Shown: piece by piece, positions 8,026 through 16,871 of the stretch
Layout of the letters: each line of letters opens with the position of its first letter
How positions within the stretch are numbered: position 1 is the first letter of the stretch
From: Psychrobacter immobilis
GTDB taxonomy: Bacteria; Pseudomonadota; Gammaproteobacteria; Pseudomonadales; Moraxellaceae
DNA: 64,000 nt
Assembly (NCBI RefSeq): GCF_904846235.1
Contig: NZ_CAJGZN010000008.1
Span: 1-64,000, forward strand
Direction: 5' to 3'
The notes under the pieces: model-generated
Seen by the model: only the letters and a program-made list of their open reading frames with translations
The model's database searches: none
Told to the model about the DNA's origin: nothing
Program-made: the position numbers and the translations under genes

Positions 8026-8436
8026 ATGTTTTATCCTATCGCAATCGAGAGAAGAGATAGTCATACAGCGCATGGTATTCGTGTACCTGATTTACCAGGA
8101 TGCTTTTCTGCTGCTGATAACTATCAAGATGCTGTTGATATGGCGATTGAAGCTATCGAGCTGCATTTAGAAGGCTTGGTAGAAGACGGAGAACAAATCC
8201 CACTTCCTTCTGATATCGGTACTTATATGGATAATCCAGAGTACGAAGGTGTAACTTGGGCTTTAGCGCCAGTCGATGTAAATCGTTATCTCGGAAAAAC
8301 TGAAAAAATCAATGTAACTTTACCAAGTCGTCTGATTCATATGATTGATGAGGAAGTTGCAAGTAATAAAGAACGTTATAAGAGTAGAAGTAATTTTATT
8401 GCATTATTGGCAGAAAAGAATTTTTTTGCACATTGA
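8026..8436 (+). CDS. hicB: HicB family antitoxin
   Basis: 136 residues. The N-terminal half is the HicB partial RNase-H-like fold: MFYPIAIERRDSHTAHGIRV, then DLPGCFSAADNYQDAV with the conserved DxPGC, then the EAIELHLEGL helix. The C-terminal 45 residues (INVTLPSRLIHMIDEEV) look like a ribbon-helix-helix DNA-binding domain. The protein neutralises HicA and represses the operon. A strong ribosome-binding site (AAAGGAG) sits eight bases before ATG 8026, unlike the weak start of hicA, which favours antitoxin excess. Confidence 0.93.
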   Translation: MFYPIAIERRDSHTAHGIRVPDLPGCFSAADNYQDAVDMAIEAIELHLEGLVEDGEQIPLPSDIGTYMDNPEYEGVTWALAPVDVNRYLGKTEKINVTLPSRLIHMIDEEVASNKERYKSRSNFIALLAEKNFFAH

Positions 8437-8451
8437 TATTAGTGTTCTAAT

Positions 8452-8480
8452 AAAAAGTCTCGCATTTGCAGGGCTTTTTT
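8452..8480 (+). terminator. Terminator after hicB
   Basis: AAAAAGTCTCGC / GCAGGGCTTTTTT form an imperfect stem with an ATTT loop followed by a T-run, 16 bases after the hicB stop. Confidence 0.6.
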
Positions 8481-8508
8481 ATTTCAAGAAGTAGATAGAG
8501 TTAAATTA

Positions 8509-8826
8509 CTATTTTAATCCTTCCGTTAGTTTCTTCTCGACATATGAATTCCAGGCTGCCATTCGCATTTTCTGCCAATTTTCGTAAGTAGTATTTTCTT
8601 GAATAAAACTATCCCATTTTTCGTTTGGGATAGCTTCAAAGCCTTCTAGTGACTCCCTCTCAAATCCAGAAAACTTTAACAATTCATCAAAGTTAGAATA
8701 TTTGCTACAGCTCGATATGAATTTAGGAGTCATCAGTTCATCTATTGGTATCTCATGTTCACTAGATAGGCTGGCTAAATTTTTTTCTAGCTGATCAAAC
8801 CCTGTAAGATCCATTTCATTTTTCAT
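8509..8826 (-). CDS. Small hypothetical protein, prophage-like
   Basis: 105 residues, acidic and mostly helical (MDLTGFDQLEKNLASL, IPIDELMTPKFI, FEAIPNEKWDSFIQENT). The composition and the 'GFDQLEKNL' opening resemble small hypothetical proteins of prophages in other bacteria, seen from memory only. It stands alone, converging on hicB, with a modest GGGAA ribosome-binding region upstream. No catalytic motif or membrane segment is visible. The function is not known. Confidence 0.55.
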   Translation of the reverse strand: MKNEMDLTGFDQLEKNLASLSSEHEIPIDELMTPKFISSCSKYSNFDELLKFSGFERESLEGFEAIPNEKWDSFIQENTTYENWQKMRMAAWNSYVEKKLTEGLK

Positions 8827-9060
8827 AATTTTCCCTTGCGACAGTGATTTGTAGGCGTGTTAGATTTTAGTAAAAAAAAGTTCAATAACACTATATAAAG
8901 ATAGCATAGTAAATATACTCTAAGCCTTTTTTTATAAAAACTCTCACTGCTACTTAAACCACGGAACACTCCCCAAATCTCCAATTTATCTTTGCCACAA
9001 TAGCCTTATCAAAACCCCAATTTTGATAAACTCGCCTGAGTAAATTTTCGAACCCAAAAG

Positions 9061-9101
9061 GGTGCTAACAATATGCCGTATATAGCGTTAGCACCTTTTT
9101 T
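9061..9101 (+). terminator. Orphan rho-independent terminator
   Basis: GGTGCTAAC (9061-9069) pairs with GTTAGCACC (9087-9095) and six T follow. It is a clean terminator on the plus strand but no complete gene precedes it, consistent with gene decay around it. Confidence 0.65.
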
Positions 9102-9152
9102 ACTACTACTTATATCTAATCATTATCGATATTTACTCATCACGCTAATAGT

Positions 9153-9186
9153 CTTAAACCCTTAAACCCTTAAACCCTTAAACCCT
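9153..9186 (+). repeat. Tandem octamer repeat CTTAAACC
   Basis: The unit CTTAAACC is repeated about 4.2 times without mismatch. It lies in non-coding DNA; copy number may vary between strains by slippage. Confidence 0.8.
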
Positions 9187-9378
9187 CTTTAACAAGGCTA
9201 TAAGCATCTAAGAAATTACTACTTAATCCATAAAATAATCTTATTAAAAGCATAATCGTCAGCGAGCTTTAGTACTAGCAAGATATTGAAAGACTAATAA
9301 ATACAATGATAAATACTAAAATAGTTGCTAATGCGCCGAAGCGACCTAGTGCAAGATCACCATGATTAAACCCGTCAG

Positions 9379-9752
9379 TATGAATTTATATCGCAGATTA
9401 TCGATTACGATAATAAGGATGTAGAGAAGCTAAGTCTTTATGCTCACCACTTGCAACCTATGCTACGTGAGAGGCTCGATACCGCTTTTCTAAGCTACGT
9501 CAACAGGATTTAAAATTGTAAGAGGATAGTTTCTATCCGCTGAATACTGGTAGCGGTAGAGCTGGCAATGCTAAGGATAAATAAGAGAACTGGCTATCGA
9601 AAATAGTCGCAAGGTTAAATGAGCTATTCGATACTGAAAATCTGACCGATAGAGATCTAATCAATTACTCGCAAACTATCTGGGATAAGGTTAACGAAAA
9701 CCAAATCGCCATGAATACGAATAGAGTTAGTGTCTTGAGTGAGAGGTATTGA
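9379..9752 (+). pseudogene. Decayed C-terminal fragment of type I restriction subunit HsdR
   Basis: Two frames carry the sense. 9379-9510 reads YEFISQIIDYDNKDVEKLSL...LQPMLRERL, then a stop. About 30 bases later another frame reads EDSFYPLNTGSG, an in-frame TAA, then ENWLSKIVARLNELFDTENL and RDLINYSQTIWDKVNENQI, ending at 9752. The pattern 'LNELF...LTD.D..NY...I.DK..EN' is the C-terminal region of HsdR motor/endonuclease subunits. There is no upstream helicase part. It is therefore a relic of an earlier type I system, separate from the defence operon at 18-33.5 kb. Confidence 0.6.
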
Positions 9753-9802
9753 TTATGTCAGATAAAAACATCAGTTTTTTAGCCAAAAGTAGATTTGATT
9801 GT

Positions 9803-10123
9803 TTATTTGCTAATAAAGTCACTTCTCCACATAGCATGCTCACATACTGCACAAAACCAACTCTCTTTTGCCCGCATATAGGCGATATCAGCAGGTACTT
9901 CAATCGGACAGGCGCTACCACAATATTCACAGCAAACATCATCTAAGCAAGCATAGCATTGGCTTATAGTTTCAAACAATGTTTGCGAGCTAATATTGTA
10001 TTTTTGACAGAGCATACGTACATAATCTACATAGCTGATTTTATGATTATAAGCCCAATAATCTTCACAGACCCGTTTGTCCCAAGCATTTTGTGTCATG
10101 CTCCATTCAATCTTGATGCCCAC
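9803..10123 (-). CDS. Cysteine-rich small protein, possible zinc-binding
   Basis: 106 residues. The second half has a dense cysteine pattern (QCYACLDDVCCEYCGSACP, then WFCAVCEH) that could bind one or two zinc ions. The first half is rich in aromatic and charged residues (EWSMTQNAWDKRVCEDYWAY). The GTG start at 10123 is chosen because AAAAAGGAG lies six bases upstream. Two other frames over this stretch lack such a signal. No family is recognised. It lies in decayed mobile DNA, so it may be phage-derived. Confidence 0.55.
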   Translation of the reverse strand: MGIKIEWSMTQNAWDKRVCEDYWAYNHKISYVDYVRMLCQKYNISSQTLFETISQCYACLDDVCCEYCGSACPIEVPADIAYMRAKESWFCAVCEHAMWRSDFISK

Positions 10124-10373
10124 AACATACTCCTTTTTAATGGCAGAATGACTATGATTAGTATCACATTTTTATGGTGACTATATCTGTCGAACAAGTC
10201 GCACCCATCATAGTTAGCCAGCTATTGAGCAGCAAGATGAGTCTATGACATAATAAAGCGTTAGTCAGCACAAAATAGTTTTTGACGGAAACTTAGTTAT
10301 TGCCAACGAGTATTATTTTAACAGAAAAGTAATCACTGGCAAGTATTTTTTACTTACCAATAAGGATTTTATT

Positions 10374-10592
10374 GTGATTTCATGTAATCTACCAGTGCTT
10401 TTAGCGGAAAGAAGATTGCGAGTTGCAGATTTAGTAAGGATGACAGACATCAGCAAGTCAACGCTTCATAGAATTTATAACGATGAGACAACTCGCATAG
10501 AGTTCGATACCCTGAGTAAGTTGTGCCAAGTATTAAAAGTCACCCCAGGGGATGTTTTAAAGTATGTTCCCGATGATAATGAAGAGAACTAA
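10374..10592 (+). CDS. XRE/Cro-type helix-turn-helix regulator
   Basis: 72 residues forming a single Cro/C1-type domain: LAERRLRVADLVRMTDIS, then STLHRIYNDETTRIEFDTL, then LCQVLKVTPGDVLKYVPD. This is the layout of small one-domain repressors (YozG/antitoxin-like). The GTG start at 10374 follows AAGGA by about eight bases. It sits directly upstream of the recombinase trio but is separated from it by a terminator-like hairpin, so it may control its own or the island genes. Confidence 0.85.
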   Translation: MISCNLPVLLAERRLRVADLVRMTDISKSTLHRIYNDETTRIEFDTLSKLCQVLKVTPGDVLKYVPDDNEEN

Positions 10593-10656
10593 GCTTGATA
10601 GGAAGGTCGACTGATATAAGACGTTAACCTCCTCACCCAACTAAAATTGAAATTTT

Positions 10657-10705
10657 AAAATACTCTTTAGCCTTTATTTATCATGGGTTAGGGAGTATTT
10701 TTTTT
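10657..10705 (+). terminator. Terminator after the XRE regulator
   Basis: AAAATACTC pairs with GAGTATTTT, with further G-U/G-C pairing toward the loop, and eight or more T follow. It separates the regulator from the recombinase operon. Confidence 0.65.
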
Positions 10706-10836
10706 GTCTAAAAAATGGTTATGAATCAGTATTTGAGTTATCCAAAGATAAAAATATAACAGCAATATTAAAGGCTTTACAATCGATAAGTTATAACATA
10801 TCATAATTAGTATAATTCACTATTAACTATATTAAA

Positions 10837-11406
10837 ATGAATAGTATTCATCTAAAGTCTACTCAGAAGTTTATAACTTTCAGTAAATATAATTTGGTTG
10901 TTCATCAAGATGCGCAAAAGGCATTGTTGATATGGCATCAATTTAGGCCAAGAATGAGAGGTATAAATATAGGTGGCTTGGATGATTATTATCGCCCACC
11001 GCTACGATTGGTAAATGATAAAAACGAGACTTATTATTTTTTTAATGAGTTTAGAAGGTTTGATGAAATTCTAATAGAAGAGACCAATTCACGTCAGCCT
11101 TGCTTAGTTGCTGCTGAAAGCCTGAGAGATATTAAGCGCTTAGCTTGGAGTGAGGTTGTCGAGCTGGCCTTCTCAAGGGGAATTAATCATCCTGAGTTTC
11201 TAAAGGCTTTAAGCTCTAGTGCACCAAAAAGTATTATTTGCGAGCTCATGAACATTGAGCGACTGACGGTAGACAATTATTGTAGGTTTGCTGGTATCAG
11301 CCAAAGTGCTTATGAGTATCAGCAGTGTAAATTAGCCAATGATGATGCGATGCTGGGGCTGCCCAAAAACCTGAGTTGGATGGAAACTTCTTATGGTTCA
11401 CACTAA
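10837..11406 (+). CDS. First gene of a recombinase trio; function unknown
   Basis: 189 residues with no recognised family. There is a segment YNLVVHQDAQKALLIWHQF near the start, then ESLRDIKRLAWSEVVELAFS, and a C-terminal part (ERLTVDNYCRFAGISQSAYE) that could be a helix-turn-helix. No membrane segment is seen. The stop overlaps the start of the next gene by 14 bases, so it is translationally coupled to the two recombinase-like proteins. It may be a DNA-binding accessory or directionality factor, by analogy with other three-gene recombinase modules. No good ribosome-binding site is seen before ATG 10837. Confidence 0.6.
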   Translation: MNSIHLKSTQKFITFSKYNLVVHQDAQKALLIWHQFRPRMRGINIGGLDDYYRPPLRLVNDKNETYYFFNEFRRFDEILIEETNSRQPCLVAAESLRDIKRLAWSEVVELAFSRGINHPEFLKALSSSAPKSIICELMNIERLTVDNYCRFAGISQSAYEYQQCKLANDDAMLGLPKNLSWMETSYGSH

Positions 11407-13705
11407 ATTATTTAATGATGTGACCGACAGGCGAGTGTTTGATAAGCTTATCCCAGTAGGTTCACCACATCACATACAAATGTCTCAGCTTGTGATTGAT
11501 GTGATTAATTTAGTACCAGATGATGATATTGATTTAGTGCCCTCAACACTAGAGTCTAATTTTGCAGACTTTACTGGCATAGACTGCACTGAGGTAATGA
11601 CACAAATTATTCGGGAAGGTAAAACTGGAGAGTGGGCGGTCAGCTATCTACTGATTATCTTTTATCAGGCATATGGCGAAGTTGATATCAATAATAATGC
11701 TTGGCGGTTTATGAGCGGCTACTTAAAAGTGATATTTATGATCACAGCACGCCATGACAAGCACTTTGCCAAAATAGATAAGCTTGGCGTACGGGTTCGA
11801 ATGGCGCTAAGACCTTCTGATCCGCAGTGTGAGATTCTCGACCAGTTAATCAGTATTCACGATCAGTGCGATAGCTTGTCCTCATGCTTATCTTATATCA
11901 GACAATATGAAGCAAGCGTTAAACAGAAAGAGGCAACAGGTAAAACAGCGAACCAATATCTTGGTAGTAAAATAGGTCAAATCAGGCTGGCTTATGAGGT
12001 GGTAATTAATAATAAAACCTTTGTTGGCAAAACTTATACTGAGAGTACTAAACGCGTAAAGTCGGCTCAAACCGTCATCAAGACATTAGTGGATACTGAC
12101 AATGAGCCACTACAAAGTATAGTGTTTGGTACGAAACAATCAAAAAAGCACAGTAACGTGGCAATCGCTGAAAATATTGCTGATGACAACGAAGTACCTT
12201 TGCTAGACAATGACTTTAAGCCAGCCACACAAATTGCTAAATCCTCTGAGCTGCAGCAATGGCGATTGAAAAATAACCATCAACATGCCCGCCGTAATCA
12301 ATTTCATTTCCCAACCAATCATCGTCAGCTAAGCATTACCGGATACCAAATGTTATTTGCCACGCTTTGGCAGCGCTTTATGAGTGTTGATAAAGAAAGT
12401 GGCACTGGGTATGTCGTCTTACTACTGTCACTATTAAGTGGACTTAGTATCGATAGCATCATTGCTGATTGGCAATGCAGTCGCAGTCAACGGAAGTATT
12501 TCGTCTATGACCGTGTCCGTAAAGTTAGTAGCATTGCCATCACGATTGATGTGACGACCAATACTCGAAGTCATCTGCTTGCCCACAGACAAAGCTATGG
12601 CAGTACCTTTTATCGTGCAATTCCTGAAGCTTTACAAGTTATGCTTGAGGATAAAATTACCGTTTCATCCGATACTGTTAAAGACGCTATCTCTTATGCT
12701 AAAGATCTGCTTAACCTACCAGCACTGAGTCCGCAGTATATTGAAGCAGGCCTGTTTATATTGATCAAAAACGAGCTTAATAAGCCCTTATATGCTGATC
12801 TGATCACAGGTGTTGATGTACGGCATAGCTCTTCGCTGTATTACCTTAGCACTAAAACGGTAGAGCTAGAGCAAACTTATATAAAAGCGGTAGAGCTGAT
12901 AACTGAATATTGCAATGATGAGCAAAAAGTACTTTTAATAGATGAGTGTAGCGTACCGATGAACGGGCATAGAAGCCACATTGGTAGTGATATGGTGCTA
13001 AAGACCACAATGTGCCAGCAGTTCTTTAATCAACTGGCTGTCAGTGCCGAGAGCTTTAATGGCAAGCTAAAGTCCCACATGGATCGCTATATTGCGCAGT
13101 TCAATAGCTATAGTATTTGGTTGTGGCATATTGTCATGATCCAAACGGGTATCCGCCCAGTTAAGCACGCACCAGGCTTGCTACACCAGTTTGACTTTCA
13201 GCGGCGCATGTTATGGGTATCTGACAAAGAAGAGCGTCATGCGCAGTCTGATGGCAGGCTCATTCCTCTTAGCAAGTTTTTGATAACGGCTATTCAAAAC
13301 TACATTATTTATATTAAGCAATTTGCCGCTATCTATAATTCATTATGTCCAACAGAACCTTATCCCATCAATGACATCTTGCAATCAGAACAACCCCTTA
13401 TTCAAATTTACCAAAAAAATCCAAAAGGCTTTGCCAGTATTACGCCAAGTCGCGTCCGATACCAGTTGCAAAACTTTTTTAGTCATCAGGACAATTGGCT
13501 GCGTCATCAGCTGAGATCCATGCTCATAGGGCGCGTGCCTGATTATCTGATTTGCGCGCTTTACGGTCATGAGCATCCTGATCAAGAATTTATGCACACG
13601 ATGTCATCAAGCTCTATCAATCAGCTGCACCAGCTCAGTCCTCATTTAGATGCGATTGCTACAGATCTTCACTTAAAACAAATTGAGGTTCGTCTATATG
13701 GATAA
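11393..13705 (+). CDS. Tyrosine-recombinase-like protein lacking the catalytic tyrosine
   Basis: 770 residues. The C-terminal part resembles a tyrosine recombinase catalytic domain: Arg in QTGIRPVKH near residue 587, a basic strand (RLIPLS) near 625, an H-x-x-R-like RHQLRSM near 705, and the second His in YGHEHPDQEF near 725. In active enzymes a Tyr follows that His by about nine residues. Here the stretch reads EFMHTMSSSS with no Tyr, so strand cleavage by this subunit is doubtful. The large N-terminal half (about 1-560) has no recognised domain. Start ATG 11393 overlaps the upstream gene, and the end overlaps the downstream ATG. Large proteins of this kind occur in gamma-mobile-trio islands (from memory); membership is not shown. 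Confidence 0.65.
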   Translation: MVHTKLFNDVTDRRVFDKLIPVGSPHHIQMSQLVIDVINLVPDDDIDLVPSTLESNFADFTGIDCTEVMTQIIREGKTGEWAVSYLLIIFYQAYGEVDINNNAWRFMSGYLKVIFMITARHDKHFAKIDKLGVRVRMALRPSDPQCEILDQLISIHDQCDSLSSCLSYIRQYEASVKQKEATGKTANQYLGSKIGQIRLAYEVVINNKTFVGKTYTESTKRVKSAQTVIKTLVDTDNEPLQSIVFGTKQSKKHSNVAIAENIADDNEVPLLDNDFKPATQIAKSSELQQWRLKNNHQHARRNQFHFPTNHRQLSITGYQMLFATLWQRFMSVDKESGTGYVVLLLSLLSGLSIDSIIADWQCSRSQRKYFVYDRVRKVSSIAITIDVTTNTRSHLLAHRQSYGSTFYRAIPEALQVMLEDKITVSSDTVKDAISYAKDLLNLPALSPQYIEAGLFILIKNELNKPLYADLITGVDVRHSSSLYYLSTKTVELEQTYIKAVELITEYCNDEQKVLLIDECSVPMNGHRSHIGSDMVLKTTMCQQFFNQLAVSAESFNGKLKSHMDRYIAQFNSYSIWLWHIVMIQTGIRPVKHAPGLLHQFDFQRRMLWVSDKEERHAQSDGRLIPLSKFLITAIQNYIIYIKQFAAIYNSLCPTEPYPINDILQSEQPLIQIYQKNPKGFASITPSRVRYQLQNFFSHQDNWLRHQLRSMLIGRVPDYLICALYGHEHPDQEFMHTMSSSSINQLHQLSPHLDAIATDLHLKQIEVRLYG

Positions 13706-16700
13706 TATTAGCGCTCATAAACTGCGACAGCTTAATAGAGAAGAATCCAAAAAAAGTGTTAAGCGTGATGCTAAAAAATTAATCGAAGAATATATCAATC
13801 AAAATTCCATGCAGCCGCCTTGTGAGCTGCAGCATCATTATGAAGCAATTAACCAGTTGCTAGAGGAGAAGTTCGATACCGCTCAAAACTTCCAATTGGC
13901 TCGGCGCGGGTTTTTAGAGTTTGTTCGTGATTATAATAAAACTCACCAGATATATCTTAATGAGCCTGTGGTACCGATACTGGCAACTCGTGAGCGCTTG
14001 ACCATTAACTATGATTGGTTTGTGAATGGACGTGCTGTGGCAGACAGTAGTGTGACAATGATAGAGGTTTGGCAACGAAAACGGCGTTTCTCAGTAAACG
14101 ACTTGGTTGAAGGGGTGCTGTATTGCAGCATCATGTATGGCGGTATTAATGATATTGAGGTGTTAAGAGCGCTATACGATTGGCTGTTTGGTGAGCGCCG
14201 TATGTATAAAATTGACATGCCAGCGATTGATGAAAAAAGCAGAGTAGGATATTTGGCTATAATACCGCTTAGGGTATGTGACGATAATTATGGCTGCGCG
14301 GCTGATGAGAGTGAAAGCTTACTCCGTTTTGTTGATTATGTTCCCGATGATATGAGCTTGTGTTTTTTATATGCTCTAAAAGATAAAGAGTTAAACACGG
14401 CCAAAATAAAGCCATTTAATACTGTAATTAACGATATCTCAAAAACGCTTAAACTCATCAATAAAGATATCGATCGCCCGCAGCACTCACTGCTCATCAA
14501 ATATGCCAACTATCACTGGCAGCAATTGGAAGATAGCCAGATTGATGGGGCGCTTGCCGCGATTAAACAGGGTGACCTCAAAACCACAGGACTGCCGACT
14601 GATAAGCTCATTCATTATAATCGAGAGGATATTAAGTCAAATCCTGTACCACTAACGTGGTCTGAACTGTTTAATGCTAGTTATCAAGTATCAGAGAAAG
14701 CACAAGAAAAGAGCAATACCATAGCCTACCCGAGCTTTAGTAAAAATGTGATTAAAGAAGTTCAAGAGGCACTTAAATTAACCAAAAATGACGCTATTTC
14801 CACTATCACAATATTAAAAACAGACGCTAGCCAGCCCAATGTACAGCGTCTGCTGAGCTGGGCGCTGTCTTTACTTGGTGATCATAGCATTCGGCTTAAT
14901 ACGGTCAGTAAATATATCGGCTGTATTGGTCGCGATTGGCTGATGCTGACGATTGATGAGGACGTTGCTCAGTGGGAGAGTGAGGATTTTGAAGAGATAT
15001 ACGAGCAGATTATTCAAAGTAAGGTTAAGGACGGTCGCAGGGTATCTGTGCTGAGCAAGTCATCAGAGTTTGATGATGGCGTGCTCAGTAGTAGCAACAA
15101 CGATAATAATGTGATTAGTCAAAAGCTGTCTCATCTTAACCGTTTAAAAGACAGCCAGAAATTCACCTACGGTCGTCTGAAAGCTTTTCATGATTATCAG
15201 CGTACGCACTTTGACGCTCCCTATGTCTATTTTCCATGGGGTAATAACCGTCAAGTGATTAAAGCAAACATAGTATCACCGCGTATTTATCATGCCATGA
15301 AAGATTATCTCAAATCATCAGCTTTAGAGTCGGATCAGAAACGACTGTGCTTAGTCGTCTTGAGTTTGGCGTATCGTACAGGTATGCGTATAAATGAATT
15401 GATTGGTATAAAGGTCTCTGATGTGACCGATATCTATACTGACAGCCTCAACCAAAAAGTTGAGTTTCCTCAAGTATTATTGAGACCCAATCGTTATCGA
15501 CGACTAAAAAGCAGCAGTGCCAAGCGAATGATACCAATAGATTGTCTACTCAAACCAGATGAATTAGAGCAGTTCCTTAGTTTATATCACTATCAGACCA
15601 GACTAAAACAACGCTACTTGTTCTCACAAGGATCAGGCGATCAGCCGTTGCCTCATATGTTTTTTAGTAATTTGATGAAGGTTATGTGGGATCGCTTGCT
15701 TGGTGATCATGATTTCACTTTTCATAGTCTGCGGCATACGGCAATCAGCCATTTAGCGGTTGTGCTCAGTCAGTCACCATTGGCGCAGTTATTAACAGAT
15801 TACGATGCTACGCATTGCACGGCCATATCCAAAGGGGTTCTGGCATATAATCAAGATCAGGGAGTATGGTTTGGGCTGGCTAGCTTTGCTGGGCATCTAA
15901 CACCTGATACGACATTTGAGCATTATATTCATACAGCGCACCTACTGGCGGGTTGGCAAATGAGTGAAGCAAAACTAACCCTACCATTAACGGTTCTAGA
16001 GGCAGTCACAAAGATAAACTACCAGGCAGTAAATAGAGAGGATGCTAGTGCCTACGACGCTAAAACTAAGCTAGTCGCCTTAAGTAAGCTACGTCCGTAT
16101 CTTATAAAGAAGTTAGCTGGTCATAAAACATCTTTGTTTGTTGAAAGTGTAGAACAAAGGAAAGGCTCTGAATCTAGCCAGCAAACAACTGAAAACATAA
16201 CAGACACAGAGAAATCAGAAGCAAAATCTATTTTAATCCATCCAAAATATCATGATGTGATTGCATTTTTAGAAGAAATACAAGAACTAAAAGTTGAAAA
16301 AAGGCAAGAAAAACTAGTAGAGGTTGCTATAAGGCATGGTATCAGTATAACGGAAGCAAAATGTATCTATCACAAGGCAGAGCAAGTATTTACAAATAAT
16401 AAATTGCTGCTAGGTGCACCGAGAGGACGTAAGAATCAAGAGCTGCTTATCAAATTGCTTGATAGGGTTTACCAGATGTCTATTGAAGAGCCTGAACAGT
16501 TAACAGTATTCGTAGAAATATTCTCTAATAAACATAATGTGAAGACATCCTCTCTGCATTTTGGGGTAAAAGAATCACAATTAATAATGCTAAAACAGTT
16601 CGTAAGTATAGGAACTAGACTCGTTGATGGCTTGTATTGGCAGATTCGTGCGGATAGCGAGAAGACGGTTAGTCATCTTAAAAAGGAGCTAAAGCTGGAC

Positions 16701-16871
16701 AGCAATATACGTACTGGATCTCGTGAAAACTACAAAGGTTATGAAGTCAGAGTAGTACAAAGAAAACTTAGACATTCTGATAAAAACTTGGCTAAGGCGG
16801 ATAGCTACTATGCTTCTTCAGGACTTCTGAAATACGTGGGCTACTTACTTATGATATTAGTTGAAAACTAG
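13698..16871 (+). CDS. Large tyrosine recombinase with C-terminal extension
   Basis: 1057 residues from ATG 13698. This ATG overlaps the stop of the previous gene and has GAGG nine bases upstream, so it is preferred over TTG 13683. The catalytic set is complete: Arg in YRTGMRINELIG (about 562), Lys/Arg in KSSSAKRMIPI (about 612), HSLRH (about 675-679), AGHLTPDTT with the second His (about 731) and Tyr in FEHYIHT (about 742). The first 450 residues hold helical, unassigned DNA-binding-type sequence. The last 250 (after SSQQTTENITDTEKSEAKS) form a separate low-homology extension. It is probably the active integrase of a mobile element, helped by the two preceding proteins. Confidence 0.75.
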   Translation: MDNISAHKLRQLNREESKKSVKRDAKKLIEEYINQNSMQPPCELQHHYEAINQLLEEKFDTAQNFQLARRGFLEFVRDYNKTHQIYLNEPVVPILATRERLTINYDWFVNGRAVADSSVTMIEVWQRKRRFSVNDLVEGVLYCSIMYGGINDIEVLRALYDWLFGERRMYKIDMPAIDEKSRVGYLAIIPLRVCDDNYGCAADESESLLRFVDYVPDDMSLCFLYALKDKELNTAKIKPFNTVINDISKTLKLINKDIDRPQHSLLIKYANYHWQQLEDSQIDGALAAIKQGDLKTTGLPTDKLIHYNREDIKSNPVPLTWSELFNASYQVSEKAQEKSNTIAYPSFSKNVIKEVQEALKLTKNDAISTITILKTDASQPNVQRLLSWALSLLGDHSIRLNTVSKYIGCIGRDWLMLTIDEDVAQWESEDFEEIYEQIIQSKVKDGRRVSVLSKSSEFDDGVLSSSNNDNNVISQKLSHLNRLKDSQKFTYGRLKAFHDYQRTHFDAPYVYFPWGNNRQVIKANIVSPRIYHAMKDYLKSSALESDQKRLCLVVLSLAYRTGMRINELIGIKVSDVTDIYTDSLNQKVEFPQVLLRPNRYRRLKSSSAKRMIPIDCLLKPDELEQFLSLYHYQTRLKQRYLFSQGSGDQPLPHMFFSNLMKVMWDRLLGDHDFTFHSLRHTAISHLAVVLSQSPLAQLLTDYDATHCTAISKGVLAYNQDQGVWFGLASFAGHLTPDTTFEHYIHTAHLLAGWQMSEAKLTLPLTVLEAVTKINYQAVNREDASAYDAKTKLVALSKLRPYLIKKLAGHKTSLFVESVEQRKGSESSQQTTENITDTEKSEAKSILIHPKYHDVIAFLEEIQELKVEKRQEKLVEVAIRHGISITEAKCIYHKAEQVFTNNKLLLGAPRGRKNQELLIKLLDRVYQMSIEEPEQLTVFVEIFSNKHNVKTSSLHFGVKESQLIMLKQFVSIGTRLVDGLYWQIRADSEKTVSHLKKELKLDSNIRTGSRENYKGYEVRVVQRKLRHSDKNLAKADSYYASSGLLKYVGYLLMILVEN

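Larger units (their letters stand above)
8827..9378. other. Gene-free AT-rich stretch
   Basis: No intact reading frame. On the minus strand 8961-9041 a short open frame (LRRVYQNWGFDKAIVAKI...) ending in a stop looks like the tail of a lost phage-type gene, but it is too short to assign. The segment also holds a plus-strand terminator hairpin (9061-9101) without a gene in front of it and an 8-base tandem repeat (9153-9186). This is decayed mobile DNA. Confidence 0.5.

Noticed and set aside
9040-9060. TTCGAACCC stretch as a tRNA T-arm
   Set aside because: No acceptor or anticodon arms can be folded around it on either strand.
9153-9186. CRISPR array
   Set aside because: The repeat is a simple tandem octamer without spacers; no other spaced repeats or cas genes were found in the window.
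9727-9946. Two overlapping reading frames on both strands
   Set aside because: They overlap the Cys-rich gene, lack ribosome-binding sites and do not resemble any family.
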